A DNA stretch of 64,000 nucleotides, from positions 138,210,172 through 138,274,171 of the forward strand of contig CM077115.1 in assembly GCA_039619475.1 (NCBI GenBank), given 5' to 3'. The translations under genes and the position numbers were made by a program. Below, one piece after another: positions 23,720 through 33,710 of the stretch. This stretch comes from Icerya purchasi. Taxonomy: Eukaryota; Arthropoda; Insecta; Hemiptera; Monophlebidae. Below the pieces are notes generated by a model that worked only from the letters and a program-made list of their open reading frames with translations, did no database searches and had not been told where the DNA came from. The first letter of the stretch is position 1, and each line of letters begins with the position of its first letter.

Positions 23720-24599
23720 TATATTGTATTGTCTCTAGTCCTTCAGATAATGATGAGGAAAAGTTGAAAGCTGTAAAAGAACCTTGGAACTTACCGGAGA
23801 TACTTTTAAGTTTCCAATCACTGGCAAGAGGAATTTTTCTTTTCTACCTCGTTGAACTGCGAAACACTCATGATTTGTGTATTCAAACGTCATGTAGGGG
23901 GATCTCTTTGCGAACTGTGTGTTCTACTTGGAACAGAGCGAGGCGGACGTAGTTATCAAGATCTTGGAGCCCTTGTTAAGAACCATTTACTGACTGGAAA
24001 AACGCTTTTGAAAACATTAATAATCACACAAATACAAAATACCGCAAATTCGCTTTAGAGCAAGCAGCAAACTTTGTAAAGTTCGCAGAAGGCGAATCTA
24101 CTGATGTTGAGAAGTCCATGAACCTGGAAGGTCATAAAATTGCTAAAGATAACTATAAGAGATTAAATTGTAGAAACAGTTCTTTTGTGCAGAAGACAGG
24201 AAATGGTCCTAAGAGGAAGCCATAGTTATGAAGTCGGAGTAAACGAACCTGCTCACAATGACGGCAATTTTCGAGTACTTCTCCATTTTCGTGCTCGATT
24301 TGGTGATGAATCACTCTATTAAGAGTGTCATTTACTTACACAAGACATGCATAGTAGAGATTTGTGTATACTTTATCAGGAATTTAATGAAGCGATCGAA
24401 CTATGCGGTAATGCTATTCAAGCGTATATACTTGAAAAGGTCAAAGAGGCTAGTTTTTTTACAGTACTGGCAGTCGAGACTCAAGACATATTGCGGCGAG
24501 AACAACTAGCGTTATGTGTATGATATGTAGACAGCTCATTTGAAAAATCAGTTATCCGAGAGGATTTTCTTGAATTTATCTACGTAGAAGATGTTTCAG
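23720..24599 (+). pseudogene. hAT transposase, N-terminal part (TTF-type zinc finger and start of RNase H-like fold)
   Basis: Across frame changes the translation reads KFPITGKRN, then LCELCVLLGTERGGR, YQDLGALVKNHL, KYRKFALEQAANFVKFAEGE, VETVLLCRRQE, GVNEPAHNDGNFRVLLHFRA and finally EKSVIREDFLEFIYVEDV. This is the order found in hAT transposases related to ZMYM1: a TTF-type Cys2 zinc finger near the N-terminus, the NDGNFRELLRFR phrase, then IREDFLEF entering the catalytic domain. Several frameshifts and stops make it a pseudogene. The coding phrase stops at VEDV where the LINE tail begins and resumes after the LINE. Confidence 0.8.
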
Positions 24600-24740
24600 C
24601 TTTTTTTTTTTTTTTTTTTTCCCCATAGTAATTGAAACATAGCCATGAGTATCTCAGTTGAATGAACACCTCATGGATTGGAAACAATAAAAAGAAAATG
24701 AAAGAGACAAAAATTAACCAATATAAAAATTAAAATAAAA

Positions 24741-25034
24741 TTATACATTAAATGAAAAATCTTCAACATCCGAATATTTGGAAGCCATGATAAAATTCGC
24801 CGCGTGCAGGAATTTTGATAAATTATCGTTGTTTAATGGAAAACAATTTACGTCTTTAAACAAGAATTTCCATTTGGCGCACTCATTAACGATATGGGTG
24901 ACAGTTTCAGGAGCATCTCCACAGGAACACAAATCGGTGTCTGCTAGATGTCCAGTAAGAAATTGCGTCACATACGTATTAATATTCTTCGATTTTGATT
25001 GGATTGGTTTTAACCTCGGGGACGAAACTAAATG
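24741..25034 (-). pseudogene. C-terminal Cys/His segment of the same R1-like LINE
   Basis: In the same frame as the reverse transcriptase beyond a single TAA, the sequence reads YVTQFLTGHLADTDLCSCGD, then APETVTHIVNECAKW. The TGH...C-C-G...H...C arrangement is the C-terminal CCHC motif of R1- and Jockey-type ORF2 proteins. The natural stop is at 24741-24743. The interrupting stop implies a single point change in this copy. Confidence 0.75.
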
Positions 25035-26225
25035 TTAATCTTCCAGTTGAGCTATTGTTCCAGCTATTTTGCATTTCAATAAATCTCTATTGTTTAGATC
25101 CAACTCCAAATTGAGATTATTTAACCCTTTGAAATACAAAATTTTATGCTGCAATACGGAATGCAGTGGTAATTGTCCTGCTATTGTTCGCAACGCATCA
25201 CCGGAAGTAGTTCTATGCGCGCGGAGAATAAACAAAAGAAATTTCCTTTGGGATTTAACTAGTACTTCCTGAATGCTTTTACGCTTTAAAGCCTCTTCAA
25301 ACATAAATACGCAGTACGTGAATAATGGAACAACTAGCATATTATAAATTATTAAACGGTGTTTAGTGCTCATCCCATACGTGCGTCCAGACACGGAGTG
25401 CAATTTATTTAGAACCGTTGTAGCTTTACTGGACAAATTTTTGAAATGTTGATTAAAACTGTAGCGACAGTCTAATGTAATACCAAGATATTTCAGTGAT
25501 TCGACGATATTCATTTTAAAGTTCGGTATAGAGAGATGTAGCGAATTGTAGTAGTCCCTTTTTCGTTTCCTGTGCGTGATTAATAAATTAGTCTTGTTTT
25601 CGTCCAACTGTAGAAGATGTTTTTCCATATAGGTTAAAATATTGTTGATTGTAATCTTGAAGTATTTACAAATGGAGGGACGATGGTTAGAAGTGACCGC
25701 GAATGCTAGATCATCTGCATAGAAATATCTGGTTACTGCCGACGGGAACTCCATCAACGATAAGTCTGAAATATACAAATTCCAAAAAATCGGGCCCAAA
25801 ATCGATCCTTGCGGGCATCCGCGAGTAACATTTCGAAAATATGTTTGATGTTCGTAAATAAATTTAATAGTTCTGGAATCTAAGTATTGTCTTAAAATTG
25901 AGATTATTCTATAATCGAGCCTAAGTGCTCTAATTTTGTGGAATAAGACTGGCCACGAACAGTTATCAAAGGCGCCTTTAATATCTAACGTCAGCAGGCC
26001 GATCGCAGTCCTTTTACTTAACGCACGCTCAATCTGCTTAGATAATTCGCCAAAAAGCGTTGCCGTGGAACGGGACTTAGTAAATCCAAATTGCCGATCA
26101 TCGTGAGGTAAAACCGGCAGTATACGATTCAACAAAACATATTCAAACACCTTGGCTAAAGCGCTTAACAAGACAATCGGTCTGTACGAAGATGGAAGAC
26201 TAGGACTACGTCCGGGTTTTAGCAC
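25035..26225 (-). CDS. LINE reverse transcriptase (R1/LOA-like), truncated ORF2
   Basis: 396 codons, open upstream of the nominal start because the element is 5' truncated. Motifs in order: KPGRSPSLPSSYRPI (about residues 3-17), motif A LTLDIKGAFD (79-87), motif B RGCPQGSILGPIFWNL (135-150), catalytic YADD (169-172) and LGITLDCRYSFNQHFK after the core. The GCPQGSILGPxxWNL form of motif B is usual in R1/LOA-type non-LTR retrotransposons. It would copy element RNA at a nicked target. A TAA at 25035-25037 interrupts the frame, which then continues in the same frame into the C-terminal segment. Endonuclease and ORF1 are missing, so it is not autonomous. Confidence 0.85.
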   Translation of the reverse strand: MLKPGRSPSLPSSYRPIVLLSALAKVFEYVLLNRILPVLPHDDRQFGFTKSRSTATLFGELSKQIERALSKRTAIGLLTLDIKGAFDNCSWPVLFHKIRALRLDYRIISILRQYLDSRTIKFIYEHQTYFRNVTRGCPQGSILGPIFWNLYISDLSLMEFPSAVTRYFYADDLAFAVTSNHRPSICKYFKITINNILTYMEKHLLQLDENKTNLLITHRKRKRDYYNSLHLSIPNFKMNIVESLKYLGITLDCRYSFNQHFKNLSSKATTVLNKLHSVSGRTYGMSTKHRLIIYNMLVVPLFTYCVFMFEEALKRKSIQEVLVKSQRKFLLFILRAHRTTSGDALRTIAGQLPLHSVLQHKILYFKGLNNLNLELDLNNRDLLKCKIAGTIAQLED

Positions 26226-26236
26226 AAAAACTGTCC

Positions 26237-27530
26237 TTTCAGTTTAAGCACTGCCTACGACAATTATAGCGCATCTCTTATCCTAAAACTGGGACATAGA
26301 TAAATTCATTAGACAAGGCTTTCATGGCGCTGCAGTACTGAACGGTTGATTACGAGGCATGAGAACAGTAATTGTAGGGAAGTATCCGAGAGCGCAATTC
26401 GTGCACTGTGTGGTTCACATTCTCTACTTATTGTTAGTTCTAGCGTATTCATGTGAGGTACCTACTGCATATAGATCATAAAACGTGCAATAAATTTTTT
26501 TCGACAATTTTCACTTCGAGACAGCATTTTGAATAAAATTGCTGATCAGATTAATTCATCTCATTCAACGTTTATTTCTCTTTGTGAGATACGGAGGACC
26601 GAAAAGCATGCGGCTGTAGAACGGTCTGCACAAATAATTCCCGTAATACGCGCAACGTTTGAGCCATTGCAGGAAGCTGCTGGTAGGGATGTCGCCGCTC
26701 AATCATACCGACTGAAAACCGCCATAGAAAATAGCTAGTTTGCTGTGTCGCTAGTTATATTGAGAAAAAATTTTCTCACATACAACAAGCCTTAAATAAA
26801 CAATGCAAAAAGTTAATATCGATTTAACCAATAGTTGCAGTTATGCAAAAACCATAAAAACGATTTTACAAAATATTCGGAATGAAAGTCAATTCTCGGT
26901 CCTTTTCGAGTAAGCAAAGCAGATGAGTTCTAATGACATAGTTGTTCCAAAAACGAACAGAAAGCCCCCGCCGAGTAGTAATATACTAAGAGAAATTACT
27001 GAAATATATTACCGCCGAAATGTATTTTACCTCTTTGTTGACCATGTCATTACAGAACTCGTTGTCCGCTTTAAACCACATAAAGAAACCATCGAAGGGA
27101 TTTAAATGTTTCTACCTGAGAAGACGAGTGTAATGACTCTTTAGCACACAAGAAAAAAAGTAGTACAAACATTTCTTGGTGAAAATGAAGACACGATATT
27201 TCTAAGTGAATATAAAATGCCGCACTATCACTATAAATCTGCTACGCGAAAACCTACCACTGCTGCAGAAACTATTGATCATTGGGATGAACAGCTATTT
27301 TCCTTTGATAGCAAAGCTTCTTATTATATTAGCCACACTTCCAGCGTGCACTGCGACCTCAGAAAGATGTTTCTCCAATTAAGAACCTGTATCAGGAATG
27401 GAACGGATGATGAAAAAACATTGGTCTTACTCTTACGAGCATTCACCGTGACTCGGCGGTAAAACTAGATTCTAAAGAAATTGTAAATAAGTTGCCAATA
27501 AGACATAAACGACTCAATTTAAAATGGTAA
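26237..27530 (+). pseudogene. hAT transposase, central and C-terminal part
   Basis: After the LINE the hAT phrase resumes as FIRQGFHGAAVLNG and VGKYPRAQFVHCVVH, matching the RGQGYDGA and YPxAxYVHCxAH motifs of hAT catalytic domains. Further on are RSAQIIPVIRATFEPLQEAA, EYYRRNVFYLFVDHVITELV, PHKETIEGI, then RKMFLQLRTCIRNG and EIVNKLPIRHKRLNLKW before a TAA, corresponding to the C-terminal dimerisation region (LRRIKTYLRSTM ... RHRRLNF). The gene therefore reaches its natural end. Multiple stops and frameshifts show long decay. The open pieces at 26529-26738, 26923-27105 and 27217-27462 are parts of it. Confidence 0.8.
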
Positions 27531-27540
27531 ATTACTTTAT

Positions 27541-27670
27541 TTATTATTATAATATTATTGTATAAATATATAAGCAAAGAATGAAATATATATTATTTAG
27601 TATAATAATTATTGTATAAAAATATAAGCAAAGAATGAAATAAGATTATATTATTTAATATAATAAATAA
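27541..27670. repeat. Two-copy imperfect tandem repeat, unit about 60 bp
   Basis: TTATTGTATAAATATATAAG-CAAAGAATGAAAT is repeated with small changes at about 27555 and 27610. It lies between the end of the hAT gene and the RTE-like LINE. Confidence 0.65.
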
Positions 27671-27689
27671 TAATGTAAAAACATAGAAC

Positions 27690-28745
27690 GACCTCTGAAG
27701 TAGACCATCAAGATATAAATATAATAAAACAACTATATTGGAGACAGACAGCAGCCTTGAAAACGGATTATGGCTTTACAGATTACATACCAATTAATAA
27801 AGGTGTACGACAAGGGTGCGGTATGTCGCCGCTATTGTTCAATCTGTATGCAAAGAAAATTATATAGGGCAAATACTATAAGGGAATCTGAAGAGGGCAT
27901 CAAAGTAAATGGACGGATAATAAACAATATGAGATACGCAGACGACGTGGCGTTAGTAGCAAATACGGTACGGGATATACAAATATTACTGAATAAAATC
28001 GTATCCCCGCCATGGAAAACTCAGGATTACGCCTAAACACGCAGAAAACAAAAGTGATGGTATTCCGTAAGAATAAGATAGCACGGCCAAGAATAATTCT
28101 ATAAGTGGAGAGACCATTGAAGTGGTCAAATCGTTTAAATACCTTGGATACCTGCTAAATGACGAGATGAATCCGGATAAAGAAATCAGATCAAGGATCG
28201 AACAAGCAAGATCAGTCTTTACTAAAATGAGATCTCTGTTCAGCAATAAAAATTTTAGCCTCAAATTAAGATATAGGATGGTCAAATGCTATGTGTATTC
28301 CATTTTATTATACGGAGTAGTGGCATGGACTTTAAAAAGTGCAAACATAAAAAATCTAGAAGCGTTCGAAATGTGGGTCTTCAGAAGAATTTTGAAAATA
28401 TCGTGGATTGATCGCATATCAAATAAAAAGGTTCTTGAAAGAATGGAGCAAAACAGAGAGCTAGTAACTATCATCAAAGAACGTACTTAGGACACATTAT
28501 GAGACACGATAGATATGAACTGGTGCAGTTAGTTATACAAGTCAAAATGGAAGGTCGTAGACGAAAAGGACGCAGAAGACTGTCATGGATACTAGAAGAA
28601 TGGACGGGCTGGTCAACCAACAAATGACTTCATTCAGCCAGGAACAGATCCAGTCTTTCACAAATTGTGGCCAACCTTCGAAAATTATGAAAATATCTCG
28701 AATAAATAATACAATGAGGAAAACGGAAAACTACCGGAGGAACCT
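27690..28745 (+). pseudogene. RTE-like LINE fragment (reverse transcriptase to C-terminus)
   Basis: Translation gives IIKQLYWRQTAALKTDYG, VRQGCGMSPLLFNLYAKKI (motif B), MRYADDVALVAN (motif C), KSFKYLGYLLNDEMNPDKEI, VKCYVYSILLYGVVAWTLKS, FEMWVFRRILKISWIDRISN and, one frame away, YLGHIMRHDRYELVQLVI, GRRRKGRRRLSWI and RNRSSLSQIVANLRK. This full series is the well-known 3' half of a widespread arthropod endonuclease/reverse-transcriptase LINE, here called RTE-like; the exact clade needs a tree. An in-frame stop after KKII, frame changes and a late TGA show that it is dead. 5' truncated. Confidence 0.8.
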
Positions 28746-29029
28746 TAAGTAAAATGATGAATATAAAAAAAGAATGAAGAATGCAAACAACGAAAGAACA
28801 ATAGACAATCCGTGTTGCGTCATATACAGCACATACTTTAATGTTTAGCTATCTCTCCTTCCACAAAAGTCGCTGGAATGGACCACTCTTAAATGATATA
28901 ATGAGATTGCTCTTAAATATACAAACTTATATTAGCCCTAATTAAAATAATTGTTGTACATTTATTAATCACCTGCTTTCCTTATAAAAACACTGCTGTT
29001 TTTTTTTTTTTGATCATGAAAGTAGTATA
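28746..29029. other. Short noncoding stretch
   Basis: AT-rich, with a T run near 28999-29011. Probably the 3' untranslated end of the preceding LINE in its first part. Confidence 0.4.
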
Positions 29030-29464
29030 GTAATTTATTACAACTATCAAAATATAACAAACAAATTTAAGAATAAAATGAAGGCTTACTTAGAAACCGT
29101 TTAACACGGGTATAACCCATCATCAGCTAAAAACAATAAGCAATATATGGGATCAGAATCTAAATCACAATGAGATCAAATAGGAAATAAAACGGTTTAT
29201 ATATAGTATAAATCAACAATTTAAGGTCGATATATCATAATTGTTAGAATAAGATGATTGATATATCGACTTTAAATTGTTGATTTATACTATATATAAA
29301 CCATTTTATTTCCTATTTGATCTCACTGTGATTTAGATTCTGATCCCATATATTGCTTATTGTTTTTAGCTGATGATGGGTTATACCCGTTAAAAGGTTT
29401 CTAAGTAAGCCTTCATTTTATTCTTAAATTTGTTTGTTATATTTTGATAGTTGTAATAAATTAC
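29030..29464. repeat. 435-bp near-perfect palindrome made of two inverted repeat units
   Basis: The left arm 29030-29237 and right arm 29259-29464 are reverse complements with few mismatches, around a 21-base centre. Each arm contains the dispersed repeat unit also found at 60.46-60.68 kb and partly at 2.1 kb, including the CTGATGATGGGTTATACCCG core. No coding capacity. A fold-back element or an inverted dimer of one repeat would look like this. Confidence 0.85.
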
Positions 29465-31214
29465 CATATTTTATTAATGAACAAACAGGATATTGAAAAA
29501 TTGTTTATTATGACAGTAGTGTTTATCCGCGGTTGTAAACATGTCTGAGTTAATCGGAAGAAACACGCAGTAATCTACTTAGCAATGTTGTTTACCAGCA
29601 CCTTAACTCTTTGCTAAATATTATTATTCGCAATGTCGCCTGAATTTCAGCTAGCTGCTTTATGAGTTAGGATTTATCGAAATGAACTTGGATTGTTCAT
29701 CAACATACAGCAAATCAGTCAAAAAAAAAAAAAAAAATCGTTCGACGTACATAATAGGCGTTAATGGGATTATTTTATTTTTCATTTTTCCGCTAATTTT
29801 CCACATAATGAATGATACACAATGGCGCCAATGAAGTATCAAATAAAAGCGTATTTCATAAGCCATCGACCCCCGTTAATAAATTTCATATAACTTAAAT
29901 ATAAGATGTTAAAATATACATCTACGGGCCGTGGTAGTTCTTTGTAAACTAATGAGTATTGATGTTCCTTTTCACTTATTTTTATATACCTGTTCTAACA
30001 TCCTGTTCCATTTTGTTCCAACGGGGGTTACTTCTAGAACTTATTTAAATTAAAAAAATTAACATCGTGACTAAAAAAAAGAAGAAAAACTGTTACCTGT
30101 AGATTATAAAGGTGCGTATGAAAATAATACAAGCTACGCTGTCTTGTTTATTATTTTTGTAAAATTTTTACGAAATTTTTGCTTTCACATCTGTTAAAAT
30201 CCAATACTTTTATTAGTAGATAAAACGGAAGAGAAATATGAGTCGTGAAATTAATACATTTAAAAACCCGACATGTTTTGGAGTCGTCGCTTACTTCATA
30301 ATTGCGGTTAAACGAATGAAGTTAAAATTTGATATACAAATTATAAACGTCGATTAAATGACTTATAATATCGATGTGTTAATAAAAGTTAATTGTTGAT
30401 TTTAAATGACGGATATTACACGGTTATATTATTATCGTTAATCAATATGCTTCAGTGTAGTTTAATAAATGTATACCTGTTAGGTTTTTTTTTTTTTTTG
30501 AACAATTTTACTGATTATACATATATTATATTTCTGTTGTGTTCGTCTATTCCCGATCGAACGGAGACGAATAAAGGTCATAAATTGAGACCAAACCATT
30601 TTTATTTTTCTTCGCCACGTTAATTGAAATAGGAAAACGCTCCGTAATCCATTTTATTATTAAATACAAAAAATAACAATATCAACGAAAGAGAGGAAAT
30701 TTACTTCGGCAAGGAGTGTAAATAAGTTGGACATCGGGCAATGTTAAAACCGATAATGGGATATGAACAATTAACATAAAATTATCGGGATTGCTAATAG
30801 GAATGACATGAATTTCGTGACACTGCTTAATATAATACATAAAACATAAAGTTAATAATAAAAAATACGGGTAGGAGTATTTTTTATTTATAAATTGAGA
30901 ATATCGTTTCAAATAGGTGCATTTTCGTAAAGGGTCTGTTAATATTATTATTTTTTCTGCGCAGTGCTTCGTTTTCTTTTTGTATTCGTAACTTTTCCGC
31001 TTTTTGCTTTACCATTCGTGCAGAGTATGTCACCACACCAACTTACACGAAACTAAACATTTAAAGTATGATTTCAAGACGCGTTATAGGAAAAGTACAT
31101 TTGTTTCACTGAGTAACACTCCCTCCAATTCACTATTTCGAGCGGGTCGAGAAATTACACTATGAAACCATAATGTTTTTTGCGAGTTTGTTAATTATTC
31201 TTTGTTAATAACAC

Positions 31215-31245
<31 letters not shown>

Positions 31246-31429
31246 CAATAGATGTGCAGAGTTCACTGAAAGAAAAAGAAAACCAAGCTTGTAGAATGTC
31301 CGCATGTTGTTAGTGCCAAGCAGTATAAACGATATCCAACTCTATGCTAGAGTCGCTAATTGTTTATCCAAAACAAATTTATAACACTTAACAGAAAACT
31401 AAACGTGGACTCTCAGATTTATGGTCCAA
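29465..31429. other. Noncoding stretch with (TG)n
   Basis: AT-rich, with an A run at 29720-29736, a T run at 30487-30499 and a (TG)n tract at 31217-31245. No recognised gene or transposon coding sequence. Confidence 0.5.
31217..31245. repeat. (TG)n microsatellite
   Basis: About fourteen TG units. Confidence 0.95.
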
Positions 31430-31880
31430 ATGGTGCCGACTTGTACAACACTCAACTCCACTCTAAATAAATTGACTGGCATCTACTGTAAATTAGAGTC
31501 ATCTATTTCTAACACCCTTACATCCTATTAATTATTTTTACATTACTATCCCAACCAACCCAGTCTCTCAACATCTTCTTAAAATAGAATTTATAAACAC
31601 CGTTTGCTCTCTTTTCCTAGACTAGGTTGCAATCTTTATTAATGACTCCAAAGGTCCCAATGAAGAAGTTTGTCCAGCCTTCTTCGTGCTCTTCTAAATT
31701 ATTTTGAAACAATAAAATTTTTCTCCTTCTGTTTAATTTTCTATGTCGAGTCTGTTGCTGTGCCGTGTCTTCTTTATTACTTTTTCTTGAGTTCCCCGCA
31801 TAAGGTCCTTCGCATAGTGGATCGCCACGGATGGAAAACTTCGGAAGTTTATGTTTGAGAAATTTTTTTAATCGTCTTCC
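31430..31880 (+). pseudogene. Possible I-like LINE fragment (RNase H region)
   Basis: The translation includes AIFINDSKGPNEEVCPAFFV and, after a stop and frame change, YVESVAVPCLLYYFF. In the RNase H domain of I-type LINEs the order is YTDGSK...GAAFVIP...AELxAIxxAL, which these pieces follow loosely, with N in place of the first strand's usual T-D. It is heavily decayed, and the call rests on two short phrases. Confidence 0.4.
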
Positions 31881-32039
31881 TCTAAATCTATGTTAATGTT
31901 ATATTAGTCTAGAAACCGTATTAGAGTGTTTTTATTGACCTTGGTACTACGGCAATTCCATTGTAACGTTCTAAGTTGAATATGGTAGTATTATTTACAA
32001 GGATATGTTAAAGTTCAATAAATCTCAAAAACTTTTAGC

Positions 32040-32645
32040 GAGCATACACAGAATATCATAACGAGATCAAACTAATCAAAGCTTACAAAACAATAAATTA
32101 TACAAATGCATTAGTTATAGCTGGAATATTCGTACTTAGAAATAGAAAAACATATATCAATATATTTTTGAAATCAGAAATAAAGGTAGAAAAATTTTTT
32201 GAAAATATCACAAACACAAATAATACTATAATAGAAAATAAAATTTTAGCAGCTAGACAATTCAAAAAATTGATCAGTGAACAATTTATGGAAAAGTTTG
32301 AAACGGTGTAGATATATATCACGACGGAATAACGAAAAGTTTTTTTTTTTTCCCGACCATTAAGGAGACATTTAATAACACGTACTATACTCCGAATATT
32401 TACAACGTACAATTCAAAGCAGGGGACATGGAAATTTCAAAATCTATCTGAAAAAATTTAATATAGCGGAAACTGAAAATTGCATTAGACGCAACGAGCA
32501 GGGTAGTGTGCAGCACATATCCTGAATGGATGCAACATTCTAAATACAGAGATAGCGGAAGATTGTGGTGAATTGGTACGGGAAAAAATGAATATTTTCA
32601 ATAAATTGGTTAAAAAGGAATTGGAATATAGGAAGTAGTCCAATA
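32040..32645 (+). pseudogene. R1-like LINE fragment, C-terminal region
   Basis: Around 32426-32500 the translation reads GHGNFKIYLKKFNIAETEN then CIRR and VQHIS, resembling the TGHGxFxxYLxRFxIxxSxxCxC...HxLxxC tail of R1-type ORF2. The upstream open part on the same strand is Lys/Asn-rich and not distinctive. A T run at 32341-32352 interrupts it. Assignment rests mainly on the GHG-F-YL-KF phrase. Confidence 0.5.
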
Positions 32646-33039
32646 TTAATTTATATTAATATTATAGTATTTTAAGATAAGATTAATGATTGTATAATGT
32701 GAAGTAGAGGAATCCAAAACTTAATTGGATGGTTTCCACCGCTGACCACATTAAATTTTTATAAATGTAAAATAATAATAATAAAAGAAAAGAAAAAAAA
32801 AGTTGAAAGAACACGGTAAATTTTAAAATAAGAGGCATGTACTAGAGAAGAAGTGTGAAGAGAGTGAGACGAGATTAAGCATGTGGTGAAGAATCAAGGA
32901 AGGCCACAGGAAATTAGAAATTGAAAAGTTAGCACCGAGCCAAACCGAATACTGTTACCAAAGTTCTGCGTATTAGGAGACAAGTTGTTAAAAGGAAAGA
33001 AAAATAAAGAAGAATATGGGAAAAAGAAAATGATGTTGA
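32646..33039. other. Noncoding stretch
   Basis: AT- and purine-rich. No feature recognised. Confidence 0.45.
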
Positions 33040-33321
33040 AATAAAGGCTCTTACCGCTCAAATAAATCACTGCAACAGGGGCGACCCTATCAACTAACCT
33101 AGTTAAAACGCTGCCTAAACTCTTTGTAGAAGGAGGGATAAGAATAGCAAATGGAATAATGATAAAAGGAAAACGACACCCATCGCTTCGGTCATCGCGT
33201 CTAAGTTCGCGTATGCTATCAGTCAGTCTAGTTAAAGAGAGCAAGTAACGTCGGCAGAATGCCAAGTGTGAAGTGGGAATATATACAATAAAGGTCTCCA
33301 TCGCTCAAATAAATCATTGCG
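33040..33321. repeat. Pair of imperfect direct repeats, 247 bp apart
   Basis: AATAAAGGCTCTTACCGCTC-AAATAAATCACTGC (33040-33073) recurs as AATAAAGGTCTCCATCGCTC-AAATAAATCATTGC (33287-33320). Each has a polyadenylation-like AATAAA. The intervening 210 bases are GC-richer than the surroundings. This could be part of a retroelement long terminal repeat, but no primer-binding site, TG...CA ends or coding region is visible. Confidence 0.45.
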
Positions 33322-33430
33322 TAGCGTCGTATAAAAAACAAAAAAAAAGAATTAGAAACTATGAAATTTATGTTGTGACTAAGAAGATTAATAGAGTAGC
33401 TAATAATATGGAAATTGAAGTGATAAAGAA

Positions 33431-33710
33431 TAGGAAAAGTAGTGACCAAAAGGAAAGCATAGAGGAGAGAAGATAACACAATTTAGCTATGTATAAGATA
33501 TAAGAAAAGCAGTGACCAAAAGGAAAGCATAGAGAAGAGAAGGTAACACAATTTAGCTATGTATAAGATATAGGAAAAGTAGTGACTAAAAGGAAAGCAT
33601 AGAGGAGAGAAAGTAACACAATTTAGCTATGTATAAGATATAGGAAAAGTAGTGACTAAAAGGAAAGCATAAAGGAGAGAAAGTAACACAATTTAGCTAT
33701 GTATAAGATT
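33431..33710. repeat. Four-copy 70-bp tandem repeat
   Basis: Units begin at 33431, 33501, 33571 and 33641 with exactly 70-bp spacing (TAGGAAAAGTAGTGACYAAA ... AATTTAGCTATGTATAAGAT). They differ at only a few positions each. The unit length is not a multiple of three and stops occur in the reading frames, so it is not a protein repeat. Confidence 0.95.

Larger units (their letters stand above)
24600..26236 (-). mobile_element. 5'-truncated R1-like LINE inserted in the hAT gene
   Basis: In element (minus-strand) direction it starts inside the reverse transcriptase at 26236 and ends in an A tail of about 20 (T run at 24601-24620). TTTCAG occurs at both edges (24594-24599 and 26237-26242), a candidate target-site duplication left by target-primed reverse transcription, and the hAT reading resumes on the far side. 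Only one stop codon lies in nearly 480 codons, so it is much younger than its host element. Confidence 0.8.
23533..27530 (+). mobile_element. hAT transposon (ZMYM1-like type), split by a LINE
   Basis: Starts near 23533-23585 with an inverted G-run/C-run segment (GGGGGGTTTTAGGGGG ... AACCCCCC) as in many hAT ends, followed by a decayed transposase running to a stop at 27528. A 5'-truncated R1-like LINE in the opposite direction fills 24600-26236. A matching right end was not found; AT-rich repeats and an RTE-like LINE follow directly. Confidence 0.6.

Noticed and set aside
27690..28745. Reading the 28 kb reverse transcriptase as a retron or group II intron
   Set aside because: The full series of post-polymerase LINE motifs (FEMWVFRRILKISWIDRISN and others) identifies a eukaryotic non-LTR element.
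32894..33301. 135-codon minus-strand open frame
   Set aside because: No recognisable domain; it spans the direct-repeat region and is adequately explained as chance.
33431..33710. 70-bp repeat as a CRISPR array
   Set aside because: The whole 70-bp unit is conserved with no variable spacers, and the genome is eukaryotic.
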